Positions 1-13,091 of a stretch of 64,000 bases of DNA are shown one piece after another. Origin of the DNA: CBDFLS01 sp965249185 (GTDB lineage: Bacteria > Chloroflexota > Dehalococcoidia > Lucifugimonadales > Australimonadaceae). The notes below the pieces were generated by a model. That model made no database searches, was not told the DNA's origin, and saw nothing but the letters and a program-made list of their open reading frames with translations. Position numbers and translations under genes: made by a program. The number at the start of each line of letters is the position of its first letter. Positions within the stretch are counted from its first letter, which is position 1. Location: contig CBDFLS010000002.1 of NCBI GenBank assembly GCA_965249185.1, positions 1,488,001 to 1,552,000 on the forward strand. Direction: 5' to 3'.

Positions 1-471
1 GGCAAGCGCCCCGAAATAGAGGGCCACGAAAGTGGTGTGGCCGCTGGGAAAGCTGCCGCTGGTGGAGGCGGCGAGCGCTTCCAAGTCCAAGGGCAGCTCG
101 GGCCGGGGGCGATCCACCGTCCACTTCAGCACCTGGACCAGGGCTCCGGCCAGCACCAGCACCACCACCAGCATCCCCGCAAGCCGCGGACGCCGGACGT
201 AGAGGAGCCAGCCGGCGGCCGCCAGGGCCAGCGCCAGCCGGGGGACGCGGTCGCCGAGGGCGGTCACCGCGTCCGCCAGGGGCTCGGTGGCGCCGTTGAG
301 CATCCCCTGAAAGAGACGCACGCCGTCGATATCGCCCGGCCAGCGGTCCCAGAGAGCGGCGGCCACGCTGCTGACCGCCACCAGCGTCAGCAGGCCGGCG
401 GCCAGCCAGAGACCGGAGACGGCCCTTCGGAGGGCGCTCTCCCGACCGGCAGGTCTGCGCGGGGCTGCCAT
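1..471 (-). CDS. PAP2-family phosphatase, 3' end outside window
   Basis: This membrane phosphatase runs off the left edge, so only its first 157 codons are visible. The translation begins MAAPRRPAGR and has a hydrophobic segment at about residues 21-41 and others near 90-120. It then shows the two phosphatase signatures of the PAP2 superfamily in order: KWTVDRPRP (the K-x6-RP motif) and, about 20 residues later, FPSGHTTF (the PSGH motif with the catalytic histidine). Members dephosphorylate lipid phosphates such as phosphatidate or undecaprenyl pyrophosphate at the membrane. The exact substrate cannot be told. The start is the ATG whose complement is CAT at 469-471. It is divergent from cmk, leaving roughly 120 bp for two promoters. 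The third motif (SRxxxxxHxxxD) lies beyond the window. Confidence 0.85.
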   Translation of the reverse strand, partial: MAAPRRPAGRESALRRAVSGLWLAAGLLTLVAVSSVAAALWDRWPGDIDGVRLFQGMLNGATEPLADAVTALGDRVPRLALALAAAGWLLYVRRPRLAGMLVVVLVLAGALVQVLKWTVDRPRPELPLDLEALAASTSGSFPSGHTTFVALYFGALA

Positions 472-593
472 GGCGCTACTATAGCCGCCTCGGGCCGCGC
501 TCCACAACATCCCGCCGCCCAACTTGACGCTGTCCCCGCCCGTGACCATAATCGCCACAGGTCTCATCTCTCGAACTTTTGGAGACGCCGCCT

Positions 594-1259
594 TTGTCCC
601 ATCCCTCCGTCATCGCCATCGATGGTCCGGTGGCATCCGGGAAGACCGTGGTGGGCAGGGCGCTGGCCAGGCGCTTGGGGTACCGTTTTATCGACACCGG
701 CCTGATGTACCGGGCCATCACGGCGCTTGCTCTGGAGAAGGGGGTCTCGCCCGAGGACGAGGCGGGGTTGGGCAGGCTGGCCCGCGAGACGGTCATCAGC
801 ATGGAGGGCGACGGCCCCGTCCGGGTACTGGCAGGCGCCGTGGACATCACCTCTCGCCTGCACCTGCCGAAGGTCGAGCAGGCCGTCTCCTACGTTTCGC
901 GGGTGGCGGAGGTGCGCCATGCCATGGTGGCCCAGCAACGCCGGCTCGCCGCGGAAGGGCGCGTCGTGATGGTGGGGCGCGACATCGGCACTCACGTGCT
1001 GCCCGATGCCCCGGCCAAGGTCTTCCTGCTCGCTTCGCCGGAGGAACGGGCCGGGCGGCGCCACCGGGAGATGGCGGCAGCCTCGCGTCCCGTGCCGCTC
1101 GAAGAGGTGGTGGCGAACCTGGAGCTGCGCGACACCCTGGACTCCCAGCGCGCGCAGGCCCCGCTTCGGGCCGCCGAGGACGCTTTGCAGTTCCACACCG
1201 ATGGGCTGAGCGTAGAGCAGGTTGTGGAGCGGCTGTTGGAGGAGATGGGCGATGCGTAA
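594..1259 (+). CDS. cmk: cytidylate kinase
   Basis: Cytidylate kinase (221 aa) phosphorylates CMP and dCMP to the diphosphates in pyrimidine salvage and phospholipid precursor supply. The sequence opens MSHPSVIAIDGPVASGKT, a P-loop placed as in bacterial CMP kinases, followed by the family pattern FIDTGLMYRAIT and, downstream, GRDIGT(H)V. The length is normal for the family. Two in-frame TTG codons are possible starts, at 579 and 594. I prefer 594 because GGAG at 581-584 sits 9 nt before it, while 579 has no Shine-Dalgarno sequence. The gene overlaps plsC by 8 bp, and a cmk-plsC pair is a common bacterial arrangement. Confidence 0.95.
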   Translation: MSHPSVIAIDGPVASGKTVVGRALARRLGYRFIDTGLMYRAITALALEKGVSPEDEAGLGRLARETVISMEGDGPVRVLAGAVDITSRLHLPKVEQAVSYVSRVAEVRHAMVAQQRRLAAEGRVVMVGRDIGTHVLPDAPAKVFLLASPEERAGRRHREMAAASRPVPLEEVVANLELRDTLDSQRAQAPLRAAEDALQFHTDGLSVEQVVERLLEEMGDA

Positions 1260-1911
1260 GCGCACCAACTTCTGGTACTGGTTCGGCCGCAAGTTCGCTA
1301 GCGGGATGATGCGCACCTTTGGCCGCGTCGAGGTGGTGGGCATGGAGAACATCCCTCCCTTTGGCCCGCTGATCGTGGCGTCGAACCATCAGAGCAACGC
1401 GGACCCGCCCCTGTTGGCCGCCGTCTTCAACCGCCCCCTCTATTTCATGGGCAAGCGCGGGCTCTATATCAACCGGGTTGTGGGCTATTTTCTCCGACGG
1501 TTCCACGTCTACCCCGTGGACAGGGACGGCCACGATGTGGACGCGGTGGGGTGGGCCCTCCGGCTCCTCGAACGGGACCAGGCCATGGTCGTCTTCCCGG
1601 AGGGCATCCGCAGCCGCAGGGGACTCAGGGAGCCAGAGGATGGCGTGACCTACCTGGCGCTGCGGTCCCAGGCCCCCATTGTTCCGGTGGCTATCACCGG
1701 CACCGAGCGCATCCCCGGCTATATCCGCATCGGCTTCCACTTTCAGCGGCTGCGGGTGGTCATCGGCCCGCCCTTCACCTTACCCCAGGTGGAGGGCGCC
1801 ATCAGCAGGCCCGTGCTCCGGTCGCTCACCAACGTCATCATGGAGCGGATAGCGCAGCTCCTCCCGCCGGAGTATCAGGGCATCTATAGGGACCCGCCGG
1901 CCTCCAGGTGA
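1252..1911 (+). CDS. plsC: 1-acyl-sn-glycerol-3-phosphate acyltransferase
   Basis: The PlsC-type acyltransferase (219 aa) makes phosphatidate from lysophosphatidate at the inner membrane. Visible motifs are SNHQSNADP (the catalytic H-x4-D, His46 and Asp51), VFPEGIRSRRG near residue 115 (motif III, phosphate binding) and VPVAITG (motif IV). The ATG at 1252 lies inside the end of cmk and is preceded by GGAGGAG at 1239-1245, so translation is coupled to cmk. An in-frame GTG further upstream lacks a ribosome site and would only extend into cmk. A second glycerolipid acyltransferase, plsY, is present at 20378. Confidence 0.93.
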   Translation: MRKRTNFWYWFGRKFASGMMRTFGRVEVVGMENIPPFGPLIVASNHQSNADPPLLAAVFNRPLYFMGKRGLYINRVVGYFLRRFHVYPVDRDGHDVDAVGWALRLLERDQAMVVFPEGIRSRRGLREPEDGVTYLALRSQAPIVPVAITGTERIPGYIRIGFHFQRLRVVIGPPFTLPQVEGAISRPVLRSLTNVIMERIAQLLPPEYQGIYRDPPASR

Positions 1912-1937
1912 GGAACGCTGGGGCTGGAGCGGAGTGC

Positions 1938-1943
1938 TATAAT
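1938..1943 (+). promoter_or_regulatory. candidate -10 box upstream of ppdK
   Basis: A perfect TATAAT hexamer lies between plsC and ppdK, about 95 bp before the ppdK start. No good -35 hexamer stands 16-18 bp upstream, so this would be a weak or activator-dependent promoter. The implied 5' leader holds a small hairpin (CTCGC-AAA-GCGAG near 1976-1988). Confidence 0.35.
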
Positions 1944-2038
1944 CGGCGCCGTTCCCGGCGCGGCCCGTGTTCCTGCTCGCAAAGCGAGACTGCCCGCGCG
2001 GGAGTGCGTGGCGCTCCGTTGGGGAGATGTGAAGCTGC

Positions 2039-4858
2039 ATGACGACCACTACCGGCGGGAAGATGGTGTACGGTCTGGTCGAGGGCAGCGCCCAGATGGT
2101 ACGCCTCTTGGGCAGCAAAGGCGCCCACGTCAGCGAGATGGCGCGCATCGGCATCCCCGTGCCCGCTGGGTTCGTTATCACCACCGAGGCCTGTCTGGAG
2201 TACTACCGCCTCGACCGCCGGTTCCCCGACGGCCTGTGGGACTCCGTGGTGGAGAACGTGCATCTCCTGGAGCACGAGAGCGGCAAGCGGTTCGGGGGCG
2301 CCCGGGACCCGCTCATCGTCTCGGTCCGCTCCGGGGCCGCGGTCTCCATGCCCGGCATGATGGACACCATCCTGAACCTGGGCACCAACGACGAGACGGT
2401 AAAGGGGATGACGGCGCTGATGGGCGACGAGCGTCCGGCGCTGGATGCCCACCGCCGATTCATTCAGGGCTTCGCCAACGTGGTGCTGGGCATCGAGAAG
2501 GACCGCTTCGAGTCGCTCCTGGAGGATGCCAAGCGGGACCGGGGCCTCCAGTACGATTACCAGCTTCCTCCCGACGCATTGCGGGAGCTGATCGCCCGGT
2601 TCCAGTCCGTGGTGGTTGAGTCGGTGGGCGTGCCCGTGCCCCAGGACCCGTGGGACCAGCTCCGGGAGGCGATTCAGGCGGTGTTCACGAGCTGGAACAA
2701 TCCCCGGGCCATCGCCTACCGCGAGCACCAGCACATACCCCATGACCTGGGCACCGCCTGCGTGATCATGGCCATGGTCTTCGGCAATTTGGGGCCCGAC
2801 AGCGGCACCGGCGTCCTCTTCTCCCGCAGCCCCGCCACGGGCGAAAAGACCCTCTATGGCGAGTTCCTGACCAACGCCCAGGGCGAGGACGTGGTGGCCG
2901 GTGTCCGTACGCCCGCCCGCATCTCGGCCCTGGCCGGCGAGCTTCCCCAGGTCTACGCGCAGATCGAGGAGACCGCCCGGGGGCTGGAGCGGCACTACCG
3001 CGATGTGCAGGACATCGAGTTCACCGTGGAGCGAGGCAAGCTTTACATCCTCCAGACGCGGGGCGCCAAGCGGACGGCGGCGGCGGCGGTCCGGATCGCC
3101 GTGGACATGGTCGCCGAGGGGGTGCTCTCCAAAGAGGAGGCCTTGGGCCGCATCTCGCCCGAGGAGGTGGTCCAGGTGCTGCTCCCCCGCTTCGACTCCG
3201 AGGCCAGGGAGCGGGCCGTCAACGATGGCGCCCTCATGGCCCAGGGCGTGGGCGGCTCCCCCGGCGCCGCCTCCGGGACCGTGGCCATGGACCCCGACCG
3301 TGCGGTGGCGCTGGCGGAGCAGGGGCGACGCGTGGTGCTGGTGCGTCCGGAGACGAGTCCCGACGACGTCCACGGCATCATCGTGGCCCAGGGCGTGCTC
3401 ACCAGCCGTGGCGGGATGACCAGCCACGCCGCCGTGGTCACCCGCGGCCTGGGCAAGCCATGCGTGGTGGGCTGCGAGGAGCTGAAGTTCAACATGGCGG
3501 AGCGCACGGCCACGGCCCGCGGCGTCACCATCCGCGAGGGCGACGACATCAGCATCGACGGCGGCACCGGCGAGGTGCTGGTGGGGCTCGTCCCGACGGT
3601 GTCGCCGGACCCGGAGGAGATGACGGAGCTGAACAAGCTGTTGGGCTGGGCCGACGAGGTCCGCCGCCTGGGGGTGTGGGCCAACGCCGACACGCCCGAA
3701 GACGCCGCCCGCGCCCGCCAGTACGGCGCCGAGGGCATCGGCCTCTGTCGCACGGAGCACATGTTCTTCGCCGAGGAGCGGCTGCCCCACATCCAGCGGG
3801 TGCTCACGGTGGGCGCCGAGGCATCCCGGCTTGCTCACGAGGTGGAGACGCTGCGGGCCTCCATGGCGCAGGCCCCCGCCGGCGAGCAGGAGCGCCTTCG
3901 TCACCGGCTGGCCCAGGCGGAGCACGGGCTCGACGCATCGGCGGAGGTCAGCGAGTTCCAGGACTCCCTGGCCAGGCTGGAGGAGTTCCAGACGGAGGAC
4001 TTCTACGGGATCTTGAAGGTGATGGAAGGGCTGCCGGTGGTCATCCGTCTACTGGATGCCCCCCTCCACGAATTTCTACCCAACTACGATGAGCTGAAGG
4101 CTGAAGTGGCCGTGCTCCGGGCAACCGGCAAGAAGGGCGCGGACCTGGAGGAGAGGGAGCGCACCCTGGCCCTGGTGGAGGCGTTGCGCGAGTCCAACCC
4201 CATGCTGGGACACCGGGGCTGCCGCGTGGGGCTCACCATGCCAGAGCTCTACGAGATGCAGGTCCGGGCCATCGTCACCGCCGCCTGCCGCCTCGCCCAG
4301 GAGGGCCACACGGTCTATCCCGAGGTGATGGTTCCCATCGTTTCCCACGTCAACGAGCTGAAATGGCTGAGGCCCCGGCTTGCGACGGTGGCCGAGGGCG
4401 TCCGGCAGGCCTGGGGCGTTCCGGCCGCGTACAAGTTCGGCACGATGATCGAGGTGCCCCGGGCGGCGCTGACCGCCTCGGAGATCGCCTCGGAGACGCA
4501 GTTCTTCAGCTTCGGTTCCAACGATCTGACGCAGATGACCTTCGCCTACAGCCGGGACGACGCCGAGGGGAAGTTTCTGCGCCACTACGAGGAGACGCAC
4601 ATTCTGCCCCGGAACCCCTTCGCCAGCCTCGACACCACGGGTGTGGGACGGCTCATGCGGCTGGCCTGCGAGGAGGGGCGCGCGGCCAACCCCGAGCTGG
4701 AGCTGGGCATCTGCGGGGAGCACGGCGGCGACCCCCTCAGCATCGCCTTCTGCCACAGCCTGGGCCTGGACTACGTGAGCTGCTCGCCCTTCCGGGTGCC
4801 CGTGGCCCGGCTGGCCGCCGCCCAGAGCGCCCTGGGCCAGCTCATGCCGACGTCCTAG
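2039..4858 (+). CDS. ppdK: pyruvate, phosphate dikinase
   Basis: PPDK interconverts pyruvate + ATP + Pi and PEP + AMP + PPi, in either glycolytic or gluconeogenic direction. The 939-aa protein has an N-terminal nucleotide-binding domain (VYGLVEG, GSKGAHVSEM, SVRSGAAVSMPGMMDTILNLG), the phosphohistidine domain GGMTSHAAVVTRG with His463, and a C-terminal PEP/pyruvate barrel (RLLDAPLHEFLPNYDEL, GSNDLTQMTFAYSRDD, GICGEHGGDP with Cys892). It is longer than the usual 870-900 aa because of a charged, probably coiled-coil insertion at about residues 590-650, rich in E, R, L and Q. The start at 2039 follows GGGGAG at some distance. An internal ATG at 2063 would begin closer to where homologues usually start. 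With the PEP carboxylase at 25543 it forms a PEP-pyruvate-oxaloacetate node. Confidence 0.95.
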   Translation: MTTTTGGKMVYGLVEGSAQMVRLLGSKGAHVSEMARIGIPVPAGFVITTEACLEYYRLDRRFPDGLWDSVVENVHLLEHESGKRFGGARDPLIVSVRSGAAVSMPGMMDTILNLGTNDETVKGMTALMGDERPALDAHRRFIQGFANVVLGIEKDRFESLLEDAKRDRGLQYDYQLPPDALRELIARFQSVVVESVGVPVPQDPWDQLREAIQAVFTSWNNPRAIAYREHQHIPHDLGTACVIMAMVFGNLGPDSGTGVLFSRSPATGEKTLYGEFLTNAQGEDVVAGVRTPARISALAGELPQVYAQIEETARGLERHYRDVQDIEFTVERGKLYILQTRGAKRTAAAAVRIAVDMVAEGVLSKEEALGRISPEEVVQVLLPRFDSEARERAVNDGALMAQGVGGSPGAASGTVAMDPDRAVALAEQGRRVVLVRPETSPDDVHGIIVAQGVLTSRGGMTSHAAVVTRGLGKPCVVGCEELKFNMAERTATARGVTIREGDDISIDGGTGEVLVGLVPTVSPDPEEMTELNKLLGWADEVRRLGVWANADTPEDAARARQYGAEGIGLCRTEHMFFAEERLPHIQRVLTVGAEASRLAHEVETLRASMAQAPAGEQERLRHRLAQAEHGLDASAEVSEFQDSLARLEEFQTEDFYGILKVMEGLPVVIRLLDAPLHEFLPNYDELKAEVAVLRATGKKGADLEERERTLALVEALRESNPMLGHRGCRVGLTMPELYEMQVRAIVTAACRLAQEGHTVYPEVMVPIVSHVNELKWLRPRLATVAEGVRQAWGVPAAYKFGTMIEVPRAALTASEIASETQFFSFGSNDLTQMTFAYSRDDAEGKFLRHYEETHILPRNPFASLDTTGVGRLMRLACEEGRAANPELELGICGEHGGDPLSIAFCHSLGLDYVSCSPFRVPVARLAAAQSALGQLMPTS

Positions 4859-4966
4859 CGCTCCACGCGCCGCTGATGCTCCATCGCTTCCTCCGGCGGC
4901 CCCCATCCCTTCTTCCGGCGGCCATGGAGCGCGGGCGCGCCGTGCGCCTCATCACGGGGGGTCTGC

Positions 4967-4990
4967 TTGGTGCCCCGTTTGGTGCCCCGT
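4967..4990 (+). repeat. 12-bp tandem duplication before glnA
   Basis: Two exact head-to-tail copies of TTGGTGCCCCGT (4967-4978 and 4979-4990) are followed by TAGGGG, so the last CCCC can pair with GGGG as a short hairpin. This may be the tail of ppdK transcription. It lies just upstream of the 11-bp repeat array of the glnA regulatory region. The rest of the 311-bp gap 4859-5169 holds no gene that I can see. Confidence 0.5.
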
Positions 4991-5001
4991 TAGGGGAAAA
5001 A

Positions 5002-5050
5002 GTAACAATCTCGTAACACTTTGGTGACCCCAAAGCAACAGCCTGGTGGC
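5002..5050 (+). promoter_or_regulatory. five-unit 11-bp direct-repeat operator before glnA
   Basis: Five pentamers recur at exactly 11-bp spacing: GTAAC (5002), GTAAC (5013), GTGAC (5024), GCAAC (5035) and GTGGC (5046). The block ends at a possible -10 element CATGAT (5050-5055), and no -35 hexamer is evident. Direct repeats of one helical turn upstream of a -10 box are what OmpR/PhoB-family response regulators bind. The GTnAC-N6-GnAAC pattern resembles the GlnR sites described for actinobacterial nitrogen genes. That a GlnR-like activator acts here is inference, since no such regulator is encoded in the window. Confidence 0.55.
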
Positions 5051-5169
5051 ATGATAGGAGCCAGGCGCGGCCGGATTGCGCGCGGGGGGACTACACCCCT
5101 CCGCTCCATGGCGTGACGGTCGGCCGTCTTACACGCTTCAGCGGTATACAAAGAGGGAGGTAGCGAGGG

Positions 5170-6612
5170 ATGATCAGCTCCGGCGCGATAGGCAGCACCA
5201 TAGCGGAGATACAGGCCTTCTGTAAGAAGAACGGCATCCTGATAGTGGACGTGAAGTTCACCGACCTGCCGGGCACGTGGCAGCATTTCTCAGTGCCGGC
5301 CGGCGAGCTGAGCGAGAGCTCCATCACCGAGGGGCTGGGATTCGATGGCTCCAGCATTCGGGGCTTCCAGACCATCGACGAGAGCGACATGCTGCTTATT
5401 CCCGACCTATCGTCGGCCTTCGTGGACCCGGCCCTGAAGGTCCCCACCCTGAGCCTGCTCTGCGACGTGCGGGACCCGATCACCGGCGAGTCCTACAGCC
5501 GCGATCCCCGGCACATCGCCCATAAAGCCGAAGAGCACCTGAAGTCCACCGGCATCGCCGACGTGAGCTACTGGGGCCCGGAGCTGGAGCACTTCATCTT
5601 CGATGATATCCGGTTCGGTCAGAACGCCCACAGCAGCTACTACTTCGTCGACTCCGAGGAGGGGATCTGGAACTCGGGCCGGAACGGCGGCGAGTCCAAT
5701 CTGGGCCACCGCCCACGGCACAAGGAGGGGTACTTTCCCACGCCGCCCGTGGACAGCCTTCAGGACATCCGCTCCGAGATCATCCTTCAGATGATGAGTT
5801 GCGGAATCGACATCGAGGTCCACCACCACGAGGTGGCCACGGCGGGCCAGGGTGAGATCGACATGCGGTTCGGTCCCCTGACGCGCATGGCCGACTCCGT
5901 GATGTTGCACAAGTACATCGTGAAGAACGTGGCCCACTCCCACGGCAAGGTGGCCACTTTCATGCCCAAGCCGCTCTTCGACGACAACGGCTCCGGCATG
6001 CACGTCCACCAGAGCCTCTGGAAGGAGGGCACCAACCTCTTCTACGCCGAGGGCACCTATGGGCTGCTAAGCCGGCTTGGGCTCTACTACATCGGCGGGC
6101 TTTTGAAGCACGCGCCGGCCCTGCTGGGACTCCTCGCCCCCAGCACCAACTCGTACAAGCGGCTGGTCCCGGGATTCGAGGCGCCGGTGAACCTGGTCTA
6201 CTCCCAGCGGAACCGGAGCGCGTCCGTCCGTATCCCCGTTTACACCACGAACCCCAAGGCCAAGCGGGTCGAGTTCCGGCCGCCGGACCCCACCTGCAAC
6301 CCGTATTTGGCCTTCTCCGCCATGCTCATGGCCGGCCTGGACGGGATCATCAACGAGATAGACCCCGGCGCCCCCGTGGACACGAACCTGTACGAGCTGT
6401 CACCGGAGGAGGCCGCGAAGGTAGCTCAGGTGCCCGGCTCGCTGGAGGAGGCGCTGAACGCCTTGGAAGAGGACCACGATTTCCTGCTCCAGGGTGGCGT
6501 CTTCACGTCCGATGTCATCGAGAAGTGGCTGGACTACAAGCGCCACGCGGAGGTGGACCCGGTGCGGCTGCGCCCGCACCCCTACGAGTTCCATCTCTAT
6601 TTCGACGCCTAG
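5170..6612 (+). CDS. glnA: glutamine synthetase, type I beta
   Basis: This 480-aa enzyme makes glutamine from glutamate, ammonia and ATP. The N-terminal beta-grasp segment (VDVKFTDLPGTWQHFSVP) and the catalytic domain (GPELEHFIFDD; EVHHHEVATAGQGEID; MPKPLFDDNGSGMHVHQSL; KRLVPGFEAPVN; EFRPPDPTCNPYLAFSAMLMAG) are complete. Tyr408 lies in TNLYELSPEE, the site that GlnE adenylylates in GSI-beta enzymes, so the enzyme is likely under covalent as well as transcriptional control. GAGGGAGG precedes the ATG. It is followed after about 420 bp by a second, different glnA and then gltB. The region upstream carries an 11-bp repeat array. Confidence 0.97.
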   Translation: MISSGAIGSTIAEIQAFCKKNGILIVDVKFTDLPGTWQHFSVPAGELSESSITEGLGFDGSSIRGFQTIDESDMLLIPDLSSAFVDPALKVPTLSLLCDVRDPITGESYSRDPRHIAHKAEEHLKSTGIADVSYWGPELEHFIFDDIRFGQNAHSSYYFVDSEEGIWNSGRNGGESNLGHRPRHKEGYFPTPPVDSLQDIRSEIILQMMSCGIDIEVHHHEVATAGQGEIDMRFGPLTRMADSVMLHKYIVKNVAHSHGKVATFMPKPLFDDNGSGMHVHQSLWKEGTNLFYAEGTYGLLSRLGLYYIGGLLKHAPALLGLLAPSTNSYKRLVPGFEAPVNLVYSQRNRSASVRIPVYTTNPKAKRVEFRPPDPTCNPYLAFSAMLMAGLDGIINEIDPGAPVDTNLYELSPEEAAKVAQVPGSLEEALNALEEDHDFLLQGGVFTSDVIEKWLDYKRHAEVDPVRLRPHPYEFHLYFDA

Positions 6613-6862
6613 GGGCCCGTGGCCCCGGCCCTCTGGGCGGCGCCCTTCATGGGGGATACCGCGGGGATACCGCGCCCCTCATGGCGAATACGGTGATCGG
6701 GGCCGGCATGGGCAGCGGCCATCCGAATGGGGTCCCGGTTTGGGGCCCCATTCGGGGCTTCTGGGGGGCCGCTGGGATGGGTCTGGCCGGGTGGGGACAG
6801 GCCGGTCATTTCCCTCTCTCAGCTTCGGTGTTGGCGTTGAGCGTATCCCCGTTTTGAAGACT

Positions 6863-6915
6863 TTGACGAAAATTTCACAAACTATTTTGACAAATTCTTC
6901 ACGCTCTCCTATAGT
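6863..6915 (+). promoter_or_regulatory. sigma70-type promoter with paired 11-bp repeats for glnA2-gltB
   Basis: TTGACA (6887-6892), a 17-bp spacer and TATAGT (6910-6915) form a near-consensus promoter. Overlapping it are two similar modules 24 bp apart, TTGAC-N6-TTCAC at 6863-6878 and TTGAC-N6-TTCAC at 6887-6902, each with the 11-bp centre spacing also seen before the first glnA. This suggests control by the same type of regulator, perhaps repression because one module covers the -35 box. The rest of the 6613-7034 gap holds a hairpin GAATGGGG/CCCCATTC (6724-6752), which may end the first glnA transcript. I see no gene in it. Confidence 0.65.
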
Positions 6916-7034
6916 GCAACCCCGTCCACCGGGGAGGAGCCCCGGTGGTCATTTCTTTAGGCGCCGGACAGTGGGTAGGTAACCGGACGGAGGGTGGGTA
7001 GAGGAAGCGACGGGCTCCACGGGGAAGACATGCG

Positions 7035-8378
7035 ATGATACAGATGAACGGCCACGACGACCCTCGGGAATACGTGCTCCGCACCGCCAAGGAGAACGAC
7101 GTCAAGTTCATCCGGCTGTGGTTCACGGATATTCTGGGCAACCTCAAGGGCGTGGCCATCACCGTGGCGGAGCTGGCGACGGCCCTGGAGCACGGCATGG
7201 CCTTCGACGGCTCGGCTATCGAGGGGTTCGCCCGGGTCGACGAGAACGACATGGTGGCCATGCCGGACCCCACCACCTTCGCCATCCTGCCGTGGCGGCC
7301 GCGTCAGAACGCCGTGGCCAGGATGTTCTGCGACATCCTGCTGCCGAGCGGCGCGCCCTTCGAGGGCGACCCCCGCTACGTGCTCAAACGCAATCTGCGG
7401 CGCGCCTCGGACCTGGGGTTCAGCTTCCAGGTCGGTCCGGAGATGGAGCACTTCTACTTCAAGAGCGCGGACTCCACGGAGCCCTTGGACCAGGGCGGGT
7501 ACTTCGACCTGACTCCCGTGGACTCGGCCACGGACCTGCGCCGCGAGACGGTGCTCACACTGGAGGAGATGGGTATTCCGGTGGAGTACAGCCACCACGA
7601 GGCCGCCCGCAGCCAGCACGAGATCGACCTTCGCCACACCGACGCTCTGACCATGGCCGACACGGTGATGACCTACCGCACGGTGGTCAAGGAGGTGGCG
7701 ATGAATCACGGCGTCTACGCCACCTTCATGCCCAAGCCCCTGGCGGACGAGAACGGCAACGGCATGCACGTCAACCAGTCCCTCTCCCACGGCGACTCCA
7801 ACTCCTTCTACGATGCCGGAGACCCCAACAAGCTCTCCGACACCGCGTACATGTTCATCGCGGGCCTGCTGCGGCACGCGGCGGAGATCACCTGCGTCTG
7901 CAACCAGTGGGTCAACTCCTACAAGCGGCTGGTGCCCGGCTTCGAGGCCCCCGTCCACATCTCCTGGGCCACGGTCAACCGGTCCGACCTGATCCGCGTG
8001 CCTGCCTATCGTCCGGGGAGAGAGGCGTCGGTGCGCATCGAGTATCGGGGCGCCGACCCCACCTGCAACCCGTACCTCGCCTTCTCCGTCATGCTGGCGG
8101 CCGGCCTGGAGGGGATCGAGAAGGAGTACCCGCCAGTGCAGCCCACCGGCTCGGACGTGAATCTGATGACCGACCAGGAGCGGGAAGAGCGGGGCATCGG
8201 CTCCCTGCCGGGAAGCCTCTTCGAAGCGCTGCTGCTGACGGAGCGCAGCCAGATGGTCCGGAACGCCCTGGGCGAGCATACCTTCGAGACCTTTATACGG
8301 AACAAGCGTATCGAGTGGGAGCGGTACCGCACCGCCGTAACGGACTACGAAATCAAGCGGTATCTCCCCATCCTCTAG
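7035..8378 (+). CDS. glnA: glutamine synthetase, type I alpha
   Basis: A second, 447-aa glutamine synthetase, clearly distinct from the one just upstream. It has the shorter GSI-alpha layout: VKFIRLWFTDILGNLKGVAI at the N-terminus, AFDGSAIEGF, GPEMEHFYFK, SHHEAARSQHEIDLR, MPKPLADENGNGMHVNQS, KRLVPGFEAP and RIEYRGADPTCNPYLAFSVMLAAG. The adenylylation NLY motif of the beta class is missing (the matching region reads SDVNLMTDQERE). GSI-alpha enzymes are typically controlled by feedback and protein partners rather than adenylylation. GGGGAAG at 7021-7027 serves the ATG at 7035. The ATG at 7030 is followed at once by a stop. gltB follows after 26 bp, so the two are probably one transcript. Confidence 0.95.
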   Translation: MIQMNGHDDPREYVLRTAKENDVKFIRLWFTDILGNLKGVAITVAELATALEHGMAFDGSAIEGFARVDENDMVAMPDPTTFAILPWRPRQNAVARMFCDILLPSGAPFEGDPRYVLKRNLRRASDLGFSFQVGPEMEHFYFKSADSTEPLDQGGYFDLTPVDSATDLRRETVLTLEEMGIPVEYSHHEAARSQHEIDLRHTDALTMADTVMTYRTVVKEVAMNHGVYATFMPKPLADENGNGMHVNQSLSHGDSNSFYDAGDPNKLSDTAYMFIAGLLRHAAEITCVCNQWVNSYKRLVPGFEAPVHISWATVNRSDLIRVPAYRPGREASVRIEYRGADPTCNPYLAFSVMLAAGLEGIEKEYPPVQPTGSDVNLMTDQEREERGIGSLPGSLFEALLLTERSQMVRNALGEHTFETFIRNKRIEWERYRTAVTDYEIKRYLPIL

Positions 8379-8404
8379 GCCCCCAGTAGGCCCCAGGGAC
8401 GGCC

Positions 8405-12979
<4,575 letters not shown>

Positions 12980-13091
12980 CGCCGCCTCCTTGTCCGGCAG
13001 CGCTTCGGTATGGTAAATTACGTGGTGACGGTACAACGTGGCACTCGCGGCCGGTCGAGGCCATGAGTCCAGCGAGGAGAGAGCGAAGCCC

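Noticed and set aside
1937..3925. Long opposite-strand frame over ppdK
   Set aside because: The translation is rich in His, Gly and Ala without motifs. The plus strand encodes a clear PPDK.
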